19,109 bases of DNA from Bacteroidetes bacterium UBA7368 (lineage in GTDB: Bacteria; Bacteroidota; Rhodothermia; Rhodothermales; UBA10348), in assembly GCA_002469915.1 (NCBI GenBank), contig DKOG01000059.1, positions 1 through 19,109 of the forward strand. The letters are read 5' to 3'. Positions 6,796 to 14,172 of the stretch are shown piece by piece. The position numbers and the translations under genes were made by a program. The notes under the pieces were generated by a model that saw only the letters and a list, made by a program, of their open reading frames with translations, was not told the DNA's origin and did not search any database. Each line of letters starts with the position of its first letter. Positions within the stretch are counted from its first letter, which is position 1.

Positions 6796-8844
6796 TCACC
6801 ATACGATTTCTCCACCAAATCGCTCCACTAGGGCGCGTACGGCGGGGTTTTTTTCGCACAAATCTTCGAGTTGTTCACGCGCTGAACTCTCCGTGTCTGA
6901 CAAGTCGCTGGGATCTACAGAGGGAGCTTCAATTTTGAAAGCAATTCTATCTATCCCCAGATCCGTTGCTTCAGTTAGCTGTCGGATGAGTCGTGCTCGT
7001 TCGGATCGCAAGGCCTTGGCATGGAAATCGTCCGGGACAGAAAGCAGTACAGTACGCTCACCGAAGTCATGTACGGTCGCATGCTTAAGAAAGGAACCAA
7101 GTTGTTTTTCGGAAGCCATCACTTCATGCACGATGGCATCCCACGCGGGCTTTACTAAACTGAGGGCATCCGGTTCGCTGAGTGGGTCCTCATCTTTATC
7201 TAGGACCAATACTTCTTCTGCGGTGGAAGTCTGATTTGTTGGTTCATTTCGGGACCGGGGCTTTTTAATAGCCGGCGGTTCCATGAAAAGAGAGATGCCT
7301 GGATCGGGGGAAGGAGGAGGCGTCGAGGGGGACGGCTGAGGAACAGGGGCACTGTGAACTGGGACGTCACTCGAGTCGCTAATAGTGGTCTCTGCAGTAT
7401 CTAACGGGGCAGTATCATTCTCCTCTGGATCATTCTCCTCCGGTGCCGCTGCAGGCGCAGGCGCTGGTTTTGGCGGCGTCGCAGAGGGAGCTGGAGCTGG
7501 TGCGGCCTGAGGTACCGGGGCTGGAGCGGGTACTGGAGCCGCCTGAGGTGCCGGAGCTGGGGGAGATACCGCGGCGGCAGGTGCCGGAGTAATTTTGGGC
7601 GTTGGTCGCACGGCAGCCTGCTCAGACGTTGGGGAAGACACCTGTCTGACTTCAGAGACAATCTTAATCTCACCCGAGGCAGCCATTTTCTCCAACTTAC
7701 TCAACTTATCGAGCGCAGACTTAATGTCTACGGACGAAGGTAGAGTCGCCATACGCAGCAAAGCCATTTCCAGCTTCAATCGGGGCTGTCTCGAGAGCCG
7801 AAGTGATTCTGAAACATCCCCCATAATGGTGATGAGGGACAACAGGGTAGACTCGGAAAAGGTCTTACCGTGATCTACGATTCTCTTTCGATCAGCTTCG
7901 GTAGCCTCGATGAGTGTAGGGTCCTTAACCGTTGAAGCGACTAGTAAATTCCGTAGATGTTCAGCTAGACCATCTACGAACTCCTGCAGATCATAGCCTG
8001 TTCTCACGACACGATCCACAATGAGGATCATCTCTGCACTTTCCCCATCCGTAACAGCTTGTGTGACATTGAAATACAGATCCGTGTCTACGACTCCCAA
8101 AGCCCTGATCAGTTCAGGGTATTTGATGTCATTTCCGCAAAGGGAAACTGCCTGATCAAATACAGACAACGCATCCCGTAATGCACCATCGCCTTTTCTG
8201 GCGATCAGCATCAAGGATTCGTCATCAACGGAGATGTCCTCGGTGTCACATATTTCACGGAGTCGTTCAACAGACTCACTTGTGGCGATGCGCCTAAAAT
8301 CGAAACGCTGACAGCGCGACTGAATTGTGGGAAGCACTTTGTGTGGTTCAGTCGTAGCAAAAATGAACATCGCATGCGGCGGAGGTTCTTCCAATGTTTT
8401 CAGGAGCGCGTTGAACGCGGCATTCGAAAGCATGTGCACCTCATCTATGATGTACACCTTCATCCGATTCGCCTGAGGTGGAATTCGAACCGTTTCACGC
8501 AGGTCCCTCACATCCTCTACTTTGTTGTTGGACGCTGCATCAATCTCGATGATGTTCATGTTTCGTCCTTCTTCAAAGGACTGACAGGAAACACACGTAC
8601 GACACGGTTCAGCACGGTCATCGCGGTCTTCAATCGGGGTTGTGCAATTGATGGCCTTAGCAACGATTCGAGCTGCCGTTGTTTTGCCTACACCTCTAGG
8701 GCCGGTAAACATGTAGGCGTGGGCCAAGCGGTCCAAACGAATCGCATTTTTCAGCGTTTCTGTGACGTGCTCTTGAGCAACCACATCCTTAAACAGGAGT
8801 GGCCGATATTTTCGTGCAGTGACGAGATACGCCTTATTCGACAT
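6796..8844 (-). CDS. dnaX: DNA polymerase III subunit gamma/tau
   Basis: 682 residues from ATG 8844. This is the ATPase motor of the replication clamp loader. In order: start MSNKAYLVTARKYRPLLFKD; Walker A GPRGVGKT (48-55); four zinc-binding cysteines (67, 81, 84, 87); Walker B VYIIDEVHML (130-139); sensor-1 region FATTEPHKV (162-170); arginine-finger motif SRC (176-178); sensor-2-like GDGALRDALSVFD (218-230). A proline/alanine-rich linker (about 415-530) leads to a tau-like C-terminal domain ending in VERFGGEIVW. The open frame extends to 8934, but those 30 extra residues are a hydrophobic stretch not expected in this cytosolic family, so I chose the start that matches the conserved N-terminus. 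Stop TGA at 6796-6798. Confidence 0.96.
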   Translation of the reverse strand: MSNKAYLVTARKYRPLLFKDVVAQEHVTETLKNAIRLDRLAHAYMFTGPRGVGKTTAARIVAKAINCTTPIEDRDDRAEPCRTCVSCQSFEEGRNMNIIEIDAASNNKVEDVRDLRETVRIPPQANRMKVYIIDEVHMLSNAAFNALLKTLEEPPPHAMFIFATTEPHKVLPTIQSRCQRFDFRRIATSESVERLREICDTEDISVDDESLMLIARKGDGALRDALSVFDQAVSLCGNDIKYPELIRALGVVDTDLYFNVTQAVTDGESAEMILIVDRVVRTGYDLQEFVDGLAEHLRNLLVASTVKDPTLIEATEADRKRIVDHGKTFSESTLLSLITIMGDVSESLRLSRQPRLKLEMALLRMATLPSSVDIKSALDKLSKLEKMAASGEIKIVSEVRQVSSPTSEQAAVRPTPKITPAPAAAVSPPAPAPQAAPVPAPAPVPQAAPAPAPSATPPKPAPAPAAAPEENDPEENDTAPLDTAETTISDSSDVPVHSAPVPQPSPSTPPPSPDPGISLFMEPPAIKKPRSRNEPTNQTSTAEEVLVLDKDEDPLSEPDALSLVKPAWDAIVHEVMASEKQLGSFLKHATVHDFGERTVLLSVPDDFHAKALRSERARLIRQLTEATDLGIDRIAFKIEAPSVDPSDLSDTESSAREQLEDLCEKNPAVRALVERFGGEIVW

Positions 8845-8978
8845 GGGAACCCGGGTGCGGAAAACCGCAATAAAACAGAGTAGGACAAGGGCAAAAAGGT
8901 CATGCAACATAGCGGGCATGAGATCTCTTCGCAAGTGGCTTACATCTGTAACAGAAAGGGTCCTGTTCTGATCCGGAA
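8845..8978. other. Gap upstream of dnaX
   Basis: 134 bases between the small helical-protein gene and dnaX. It contains an in-frame ATG at 8934 that would extend dnaX by 30 hydrophobic residues (not adopted). There is a weak pair AACAG/CTGTT around 8950-8966. No recognisable promoter was found, so dnaX may be read from here or from the upstream lipoprotein gene pair. Confidence 0.3.
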
Positions 8979-9350
8979 TTAGAGGCCAATTGTATTGAAA
9001 AGGCTTGAAATCAGTGTGGATGTCATAGACTTTCTTAAGGCATCAATCCGGGCGAGCGTTAATCCTACTTCCTTCAAGGCATTCATTCGAGATAGATCCA
9101 TCTGGGCTTTGATCAAAAAAGCTAAATCTTCTTGGCTCAGTGCACCTGAAGCGACCTGTGACATCCACTCCTTGAGTCTGGCTGTATTATCCATGAAGGT
9201 TGACCCTGCGTTTTTCAACAGAGCCTCCTGAACGTGAGGGAGTTCATCAGCTAATTGTAATTTGAATGCTGACAGAAAATCATGCAGCAGTCCATTTATA
9301 CTTTGGGAGGTATTATTCTGGGGAGGTGCCACCTGATTTTCCGCTTTCAA
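8979..9350 (-). CDS. Small helical protein of unknown function
   Basis: 123 residues from a TTG start (in-frame GTG at 9332 is an alternative and is preceded by GGAAAA). Not recognised. The sequence looks entirely alpha-helical: after a polar start rich in Asn and Gln come amphipathic stretches such as LLHDFLSAFKLQLADELPHV, FLIKAQMDLSRMNALKEVGL and LRKSMTSTLISSLFNTIGL. There is no signal peptide, cysteine or clear membrane segment. There is no ATG start. The frame opens just after TAA at 9357-9359, inside the upstream lipoprotein gene, and overlaps its end by 38 bases (20 if GTG is used). Translational coupling is therefore likely, and the two products may act together. dnaX follows 134 bases downstream. 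Confidence 0.65.
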   Translation of the reverse strand: MKAENQVAPPQNNTSQSINGLLHDFLSAFKLQLADELPHVQEALLKNAGSTFMDNTARLKEWMSQVASGALSQEDLAFLIKAQMDLSRMNALKEVGLTLARIDALRKSMTSTLISSLFNTIGL

Positions 9351-9813
9351 GTTCGATTATTGAGTCAAATGCTGCTGATACGAGCTGCTTTGAGGCCACG
9401 ATAAAGGGTCTGTTTAAGGCGCCTTCGTTTTGCCATCGTTGGAGAAAACCACCCAGTAAGTTGGACTCGGGACTGATCAGAATCTGCCATTGATTTGCAG
9501 AGTGCTGATTTTTGGGTCTTCCTTTTGCGAATTCAAATGCTTTTTCAAGCCTAATTTGAAGCTTCGCTAGGGCCTTTTCGGTCTCTGAATAGGGCAGTTC
9601 GGCCTGATCCATGAGCTTCAGGCTATCCACCTTCAAATCTACACTCTGTTCATAGGCGATATGGCTGAAGGGTGCGATCTTGGGGGAACAGCCGGAGAGC
9701 ATGAATACCACGATCAGCACATAGTGGTATCGAATCCGAGAAGGCCCTGAAATGACCGTGGGGCGGCGTGCACCCGTAGATTTCGGGAAAAGTGTTAAAA
9801 AGGAAGCGCACAT
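9313..9813 (-). CDS. Putative lipoprotein of unknown function
   Basis: 166 residues from ATG 9813. A hydrophobic segment YVLIVVFMLSGC gives a lipobox-like L-S-G-C at residues about 39-42, unusually far from the start. The N-terminal leader of about 30 residues contains several Arg. No ATG lies nearer to the hydrophobic core, so either the leader is long or a non-ATG start is used. The mature part has a charged helix (YSETEKALAKLQIRLEKAFEFA) and a short conserved-looking block WQILISPESNLLGGFLQRW. I do not recognise a family. Its 3' end overlaps the start of the small helical-protein gene. It diverges from dinB over a 105-base gap. Confidence 0.65.
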   Translation of the reverse strand: MCASFLTLFPKSTGARRPTVISGPSRIRYHYVLIVVFMLSGCSPKIAPFSHIAYEQSVDLKVDSLKLMDQAELPYSETEKALAKLQIRLEKAFEFAKGRPKNQHSANQWQILISPESNLLGGFLQRWQNEGALNRPFIVASKQLVSAAFDSIIELESGKSGGTSPE

Positions 9814-9918
9814 ATTTGAAAACCAATTCGTTCCACGTATTAAAACGAAATCGACCCTCTGAACACGACGTAGGGATGATGCAATTCATAATCCAATAAG
9901 GGAAGTAAACCGGAAGCA
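9814..9918. promoter_or_regulatory. Divergent region between dinB and the lipoprotein gene, with a small inverted repeat
   Basis: TTCGTT (9827-9832) and AACGAA (9844-9849) form a 6-bp inverted repeat with an 11-base spacer, placed between the two divergent starts. A TTCATAAT sequence near 9888-9895 could be a sigma-70-like -10 for dinB, but no good -35 is seen. dinB is an SOS gene in many bacteria. This could be a damage-response operator (inference), but it does not match a LexA box that I know. Confidence 0.3.
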
Positions 9919-11031
9919 TTGGCTGATCGAAGAAAAATCATACATGTAGACATGGATGCCTTTTTTGCATCTGTAGAACAACGGGATTTTCCAGAACTTA
10001 GGGGCAAACCAGTTGCAGTCGGAGGCACTTCCAAACGAGGTGTAGTAGCTGCTGCGAGCTATGAAGCTCGTCAGTTCGGAGTACATTCTGCGATGCCTTC
10101 AGCCAGAGCGGCTAAAATGTGTCCGGGATTGATTTTCGTTAAATCCCGATTCGAGGCGTATCGGCAGGCATCGAAGCAGATTCGCACCATCTTTGATCGC
10201 TACACAGATCTCGTTGAGCCGCTTTCTCTGGATGAGGCCTATTTGGATGTTACGCGCCCGGTGGGCGGTCCGGCATCTGCCACCTCGATTGCTCGCAAGA
10301 TAAAGGAAGAGATTCTTGCGGAAGTCCATCTGACCGCTTCCGCAGGTGTATCGTTTAACAAGTTTCTAGCTAAAATCGGTTCTGATATGGACAAGCCTGA
10401 TGGTTTGACTGTAATCCGACCTTCCGATGCCCATGCGCTTCTTGCCCGTTTACCCATTGGAAAATTCCATGGTGTTGGACCCGTAACCGCCCGAAAAATG
10501 AATGAGTCTGGCATTCGGAACGGAGCCGATTTAATGCGCTTTCCGGAGTCAGAACTGAACCGCTTGTTTGGAAAGGCCGGGCGATATTATTACCGCATCA
10601 TACGCTGCATTGACGACCGGCCCGTTCAGAAGACAAGAAGCAGGAAGTCCCTCGGTGCGGAGCGAACGTTTGAGCAAAATATTTCGTCCGTGAAAGAAAT
10701 GGAAAGTCGGCTCAAAGAGATCGTCGATCGGGTAACGGAGCGAATGGAAAAGGCCGGTGTGTTTGGTCAGACGGTAACACTAAAGATCAAGTATCACGAT
10801 TTTGAGATCAACACGCGTCAAACCACGAGAGAATCGCTGATCTGGCAACCTGCTGATATTATGGAAACCGTATCCCTATTGTTACGACATGCGCCGGAAC
10901 CGCCTCAAAAACCCGTTCGCCTTCTAGGTGTGTCCCTTTCTGGATTGCGGAATTTTACTGACGGTCTGCCGGCAGCACAACTCAAACTGGAATTTGCCCA
11001 GTCCGCAAAATCAGGCGGCTCGGGAGACTGA
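9919..11031 (+). CDS. dinB: DNA polymerase IV (Y-family translesion polymerase)
   Basis: 370 residues, normal for DinB. It extends primers across damaged template bases. The catalytic palm carries DMDAFFASVEQ at residues 11-21 and SLDEAYLDV around 103-111, which supply the metal-binding Asp and Asp-Glu. YEAR (48-51) is the nucleotide-contact motif. GVSFNKFLAKIGSDMDKPDG is the typical end of the palm, followed by a helix-hairpin-helix thumb (FHGVGPVTARKM) and the little-finger domain. QLKLEF near the C-terminus resembles the sliding-clamp binding motif. The start is TTG. The first ATG lies inside the catalytic motif, and an in-frame TAA stands 27 bases upstream. The purine-rich stretch AAGGGAAG lies upstream of the TTG. 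Confidence 0.95.
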   Translation: MADRRKIIHVDMDAFFASVEQRDFPELRGKPVAVGGTSKRGVVAAASYEARQFGVHSAMPSARAAKMCPGLIFVKSRFEAYRQASKQIRTIFDRYTDLVEPLSLDEAYLDVTRPVGGPASATSIARKIKEEILAEVHLTASAGVSFNKFLAKIGSDMDKPDGLTVIRPSDAHALLARLPIGKFHGVGPVTARKMNESGIRNGADLMRFPESELNRLFGKAGRYYYRIIRCIDDRPVQKTRSRKSLGAERTFEQNISSVKEMESRLKEIVDRVTERMEKAGVFGQTVTLKIKYHDFEINTRQTTRESLIWQPADIMETVSLLLRHAPEPPQKPVRLLGVSLSGLRNFTDGLPAAQLKLEFAQSAKSGGSGD

Positions 11032-11367
11032 TTTCTGAACGCGAGGCTTACGGTTGCGAACCGATGCCGGTCTTGAGGTATGCGGTCTGGTCGTTGGATG
11101 GCCTTGTCTTTCGACCGCTTTGCTCAAGAAGTTGAGTGTAGCTCTGTGAGCATCAAGATCGTCTCCACTGTGGAGCATGGCGTTTACATACTGGTTATGT
11201 GCAAGGTGTTTGGCAGCAAGTAATCCGCTAGCATCCAGTGCTTCCACCGAGATGCGGAGTAAACCGTCTCCGGATACGAGTTCAGCGGATTTCTTAGTAA
11301 GGCTGAGGAAAAATGGGTTTCTACCGAGGGAGGCCATCAAGTGTGCGTGCATCATGTCTAATTTCAT
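11011..11367 (-). CDS. Small protein of unknown function with a basic tail
   Basis: 118 residues from ATG 11367, which is preceded by AAGGG at Shine-Dalgarno distance. The frame continues to a TTG at 11430, but a -7-like box (TACATTTG) overlaps that codon, which argues for the ATG. I do not recognise a family. The first 80 residues look like mixed strand and helix (GDGLLRISVEALDASGLLAA, HNQYVNAMLHSGDDLDAHRA). The last 35 are disordered and strongly basic (RPHTSRPASVRNRKPRV), suggesting nucleic-acid or membrane binding. Its last 21 bases overlap the end of dinB on the other strand. Confidence 0.5.
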   Translation of the reverse strand: MKLDMMHAHLMASLGRNPFFLSLTKKSAELVSGDGLLRISVEALDASGLLAAKHLAHNQYVNAMLHSGDDLDAHRATLNFLSKAVERQGHPTTRPHTSRPASVRNRKPRVQKSVSRAA

Positions 11368-11427
11368 TTCTGTACCCTTCAATGATTGGTGCGATTGGCT
11401 TCGGCGGGTGTGTTCCAAAACCTGATT

Positions 11428-11435
11428 CAAATGTA
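11428..11435 (-). promoter_or_regulatory. Candidate -7 promoter box for the small basic-tail protein gene
   Basis: The minus strand reads TACATTTG here, an exact match to the Bacteroidota -7 consensus TAnnTTTG. The transcription start would lie near 11421, giving a leader of about 54 bases before ATG 11367. The -33 position reads ATG rather than the consensus TTG, so the assignment is moderate. Confidence 0.35.
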
Positions 11436-11531
11436 CGCAGAGGGGTGTGACATCATTTTGTCATACCCATCTCAAATAAATCAGAAAGTGGCGAATTAGT
11501 CCTCATAGCTCTGAAAAATCAGGTATTCCTT

Positions 11532-11545
11532 TTTTTACGTAAAAA
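11532..11545. repeat. Perfect 14-base palindrome TTTTTACGTAAAAA
   Basis: The sequence is its own reverse complement, centred on ACGT. It lies in the non-coding gap between the basic-tail protein gene and the lysine dehydrogenase-like gene, about 17 bases beyond the strong 12-bp hairpin (in minus-strand direction). It can serve as a T-rich tract for transcripts from either side, or as a protein-binding site. Confidence 0.4.
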
Positions 11546-11561
11546 CGGACGAGTGTTACAA

Positions 11562-11590
11562 GGGCCGTCCACCATAGAGGTGGACGGCCC
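11562..11590. terminator. Strong 12-bp hairpin, probable terminator of the lysine dehydrogenase-like gene
   Basis: GGGCCGTCCACC (11562-11573) and GGTGGACGGCCC (11579-11590) are perfect complements around the loop ATAGA. An outer pair, GTTACA (11555-11560) with TGTAAC (11597-11602), can close the structure further. It lies about 47 bases past the stop of the gene read leftward from 12782. No T-run follows directly on either strand. On the minus strand a TTTTT appears about 16 bases later. It is a terminator-like or 3'-end-stabilising structure rather than a textbook intrinsic terminator. Confidence 0.6.
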
Positions 11591-11636
11591 GTAGTGTGTA
11601 ACTCCTTTTGACCAGATTAAAACGATTAGGGCTGGT

Positions 11637-12782
11637 TTAGGACAGAACTTCCCTCGTTTCCGTTACCCTGATCCCGCGTTTCGCATAGCCTTCTTTTAAC
11701 TGGTCGTAGCAACCCTCAACTTGACCTACATATTCGGGAGGTGAAATGCCGACTCGGGCATACTGACCGCTGAGGACCATCCGAGCGACGAGCGTACATG
11801 TATATCCGGTGGTTCGAGCCATGGAGTGTACGCCTTGGTCTGTATCAAAAAAGTCTAGCAGATCGAAAGTGTAGCGCACGTGGTCCCCTCCTTCTTTCCC
11901 TTCCATGATTACTTGCATCACGGTTAAGTCTTCCTCGCCTTCTTTGAGCTTCCATGCGTCAAAAAGAAGCTTGGTAGTGAGGTCTATGGGGGCAACATCT
12001 TGTCCTTTGACGGAAACAGGCTGTTCATCGAACAGTCCCATTTCTCGAAAGACCCGCATCAATTCGGCATGGCCTGCATAGCGCAGCGTCATTTCCTTCT
12101 TGAATGGAGCATCTAGCGTAAAGATGAGTGAGCGAAGGCCATCTGAGTTGAAGGCCTCGAGTGTTCCGACTCCCGGGAGATCTAGTTTTTCGATTCCAGA
12201 AAGTGCTTCGCGGGTTACTAGTTCTCCGAACTCAACGAACCGGGCTGGACGGGTGTATTCTTCAATAACATCGATGGGTGAAAACACCGCTTTGTACTCA
12301 AACGGCCAGGTCCTTACCCGCGGAAGTCCGCCCACGTAGCAGAGATAGGATTCTACTGTATCCATTTTGGTTTGGGCCCATCCAGCTTGGATATTACTCA
12401 GGCCCGGGGCAACGCCGCAATCCACAACGGCGACGACACCGTGCTTTTCAGCCAGTTCAGTCAATTCAAACCCGTCTTCAGGAAAGAACGAAATGTCAAC
12501 GACATGCTTACCGTTTTCGATGATGCCCTTGAGCGTTTTGAAGCCCATAAACCCAGGAACAGCACAAATGACCAGATCTGCGTTTCCGATCACCTCATCC
12601 AACACAAACCGCTCATTGACATCTGCGACGCGGGTTTCCACATTATCTAGGTTTTCCACGGCATGTAGACTTCGCTGACTGATGTCTACTGCCAGGAGGT
12701 GCGTTGTAGAGTCCTTGGCAAGATCTTTTATAATAGCGCTACCGACGAGTCCGGAGCCGAGAACCGTGATGTGTGTGGACAT
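11637..12782 (-). CDS. Saccharopine dehydrogenase-family protein, lysine 6-dehydrogenase-like
   Basis: 381 residues from ATG 12782. The N-terminus is a Rossmann NAD(P)-binding fold with ITVLGSGLVGSA (GxGxxG at 9-14) and an acidic Asp33 at the end of the second strand. Later blocks match the lysine 6-dehydrogenase and saccharopine reductase group: VVDCGVAPGLSNIQAGWA, YVGGLPRVRTWPFEYKAVFS, LRYAGHAELMRVFREMGLF, and SMARTTGYTCTLVARMV near the C-terminus, then GISPPEYVG. These enzymes oxidise lysine, or form or split saccharopine, in lysine degradation. Which reaction applies here cannot be told from sequence alone. The frame is open to 12884, but the extra residues are not family-like. The upstream lipoprotein gene ends 38 bases before. 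Confidence 0.88.
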   Translation of the reverse strand: MSTHITVLGSGLVGSAIIKDLAKDSTTHLLAVDISQRSLHAVENLDNVETRVADVNERFVLDEVIGNADLVICAVPGFMGFKTLKGIIENGKHVVDISFFPEDGFELTELAEKHGVVAVVDCGVAPGLSNIQAGWAQTKMDTVESYLCYVGGLPRVRTWPFEYKAVFSPIDVIEEYTRPARFVEFGELVTREALSGIEKLDLPGVGTLEAFNSDGLRSLIFTLDAPFKKEMTLRYAGHAELMRVFREMGLFDEQPVSVKGQDVAPIDLTTKLLFDAWKLKEGEEDLTVMQVIMEGKEGGDHVRYTFDLLDFFDTDQGVHSMARTTGYTCTLVARMVLSGQYARVGISPPEYVGQVEGCYDQLKEGYAKRGIRVTETREVLS

Positions 12783-12820
12783 ATCGCAATTAGGTAAAAA
12801 GGTGACGTGACACCGTCCTT

Positions 12821-13285
12821 CTAATTTCGGACGGCGGAAAGAGGCGAAATCCTCAGAATTGAAGGTACATTTCCTGATTCCCATTCTAGAAGCCGAGATC
12901 CGAGAATTATCCGTGATGAAGGTCCCGGCTGGCTCTGTAATTCATGGACTAAACTATCTGAAAGAACCGCGTCAAACAGGAGAGATATTGGGATGGGTAG
13001 CCATGAGGTGTTCTGCGGTCCGAATGCTCTGATTCCTTCGAGGCGCCCTCGGTCATCGGCATAGAGGTATATGTGGAGTGCTCCCGTACGGGCGCAGTCA
13101 AAAAGAAGGGGATATAATTCTCTACCTTCGGCCGTGCACTCAAAACCCTGCTCAATAAGGATGTCGCGTACCTGAACGGCGCTGTCCAGTAAGAAGGTTG
13201 TTGCTGTCGTTGTGGGAGACGTATCACTTGGCTTTAAGCACCCTACAAAAAGGAGCAGTAGGAGGACATATTTCGCATTCTTCAT
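12821..13285 (-). CDS. Putative lipoprotein of unknown function
   Basis: 154 residues. The N-terminus MKNAKYVLLLLLFVGCLKPS is a clear lipoprotein signal with lipobox L-F-V-G-C (Cys16). Two further cysteines in the mature part (in GFECTAEG and LFDCART) could form a disulphide. The segment GALHIYLYADDRGRLEGIRAFG looks like a beta hairpin, but I recognise no family. It stops with TAG, 38 bases before the lysine dehydrogenase-like gene, and is probably read with it. Its start is divergent from the pirin gene across 168 bases. Confidence 0.7.
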   Translation of the reverse strand: MKNAKYVLLLLLFVGCLKPSDTSPTTTATTFLLDSAVQVRDILIEQGFECTAEGRELYPLLFDCARTGALHIYLYADDRGRLEGIRAFGPQNTSWLPIPISLLFDAVLSDSLVHELQSQPGPSSRIILGSRLLEWESGNVPSILRISPLSAVRN

Positions 13286-13453
13286 TCAGAAGCCCGCGTA
13301 ATATTGCCGGGAATTACATCCACGGTTGCGAGTAATTCGTCTCATCATGGTTTCTGAATCATATGCCCGATGGGGATGCCCATTTCAGAACTGCATGTGG
13401 ATTATTGGCGTACTAGGGTAAATATAGTCTCTTTTACGCTTATTTCAGGTAAT
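13286..13453. other. Divergent gap between lipoprotein and pirin genes
   Basis: 168 bases. An open frame in phase with pirin extends back to 13370, but it adds 28 residues without family resemblance. The region is AT-rich just before the pirin start (TAAATATAGT at about 13420-13429), as expected for a promoter, but no confident -35 or TAnnTTTG box is visible. Confidence 0.3.
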
Positions 13454-14149
13454 ATGATCGTCCATACGTCTCAATCGAGGGGGCACGCTAATCATGGATG
13501 GCTGCAGTCCCACCATTCATTTAGCTTTGCGTCTTATTTCAATCCCGAACGGATGAATTTTGGGGCCCTTCGGGTTCTCAATGATGATGTTGTACTTGGG
13601 GGACACGGTTTTGGGAAGCACCCGCACAACAATATGGAAATAATTTCTATTCCCACCGCTGGTGCGTTGAAGCATGAGGACTCCATGGGTCATTCTCAAG
13701 TCCTCACATCGCAAGAAGTACAGGTCATGAGTGCCGGCACGGGACTTACCCATGCCGAATTCAACGCGTCTGAAGGGGACGAAGTACGTTTTTTTCAGAT
13801 CTGGATAACACCCAGAAAGCGGAATACCGCGCCCAGATACGATCAGCGGGCCTTTTCGGAAATGCCGGGTGTTCAGTTGTTGGTTTCTCCTGACGGAGAA
13901 GACGATTCACTGTGGATCGGTCAGGACGCATGGATTAGCAGATATCGTTTGGAGCAGGACCAGTCAGTCAGTTTGTCGACCCGGCGAGAATTGAATGGCC
14001 TGTATGTGTTTGTGATCGAGGGAGCGGTTACGCTGAATGATAGATCGCTCGGAAAACGAGACGCAGCGGGAATTTCGGACAAGGATCCTGCTAACTTGAC
14101 TTCCACCGGGTTGTCAGACGTGCTGGTGATAGACGTTCCACTCGCATAA
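13454..14149 (+). CDS. Pirin family protein (YhhW-like bicupin)
   Basis: 231 residues from ATG 13454. Pirins are iron-binding double-cupin proteins. The E. coli homologue YhhW has quercetin 2,3-dioxygenase activity, though the natural role is usually unknown. The four metal ligands are all present: His56 and His58 in GFGKHPHNNMEIISI, and His100 and Glu102 in GTGLTHAEFNAS. The N-terminal signature HGWLQSHHSFSFASYFNP followed by MNFGALRVLNDD is classical. The second cupin is degenerate, as usual. Earlier in-frame codons (from 13370) do not look like pirin. The gene ends 23 bases before the stop of the convergent DUF6702 gene. Confidence 0.94.
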   Translation: MIVHTSQSRGHANHGWLQSHHSFSFASYFNPERMNFGALRVLNDDVVLGGHGFGKHPHNNMEIISIPTAGALKHEDSMGHSQVLTSQEVQVMSAGTGLTHAEFNASEGDEVRFFQIWITPRKRNTAPRYDQRAFSEMPGVQLLVSPDGEDDSLWIGQDAWISRYRLEQDQSVSLSTRRELNGLYVFVIEGAVTLNDRSLGKRDAAGISDKDPANLTSTGLSDVLVIDVPLA

Positions 14150-14172
14150 GGGATTGCTGCTCTGCTAAGAGA

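Noticed and set aside
6845..6856. A AAA AAC heptamer in dnaX, which resembles a -1 slippery site for tau/gamma frameshifting
   Set aside because: It lies about 17 codons before the stop. A shift there would alter only the last residues and could not make a short gamma form.
7401..7673. Arg/Leu-rich open frame inside dnaX on the same strand
   Set aside because: It is a shadow of the Pro/Ala-rich linker codons in another frame.
8842..8934. Longer dnaX start at 8934
   Set aside because: The 30 extra residues are hydrophobic and unlike the family, while MSNKAYLVTARKYRP at 8844 is the expected N-terminus.
12783..12884. N-terminal extension of the lysine dehydrogenase-like protein
   Set aside because: It overlaps the end of the upstream lipoprotein gene and precedes the conserved first beta strand without family resemblance.
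13370..13453. N-terminal extension of pirin
   Set aside because: It contains no pirin-like sequence, and ATG 13454 gives the usual pirin N-terminus.
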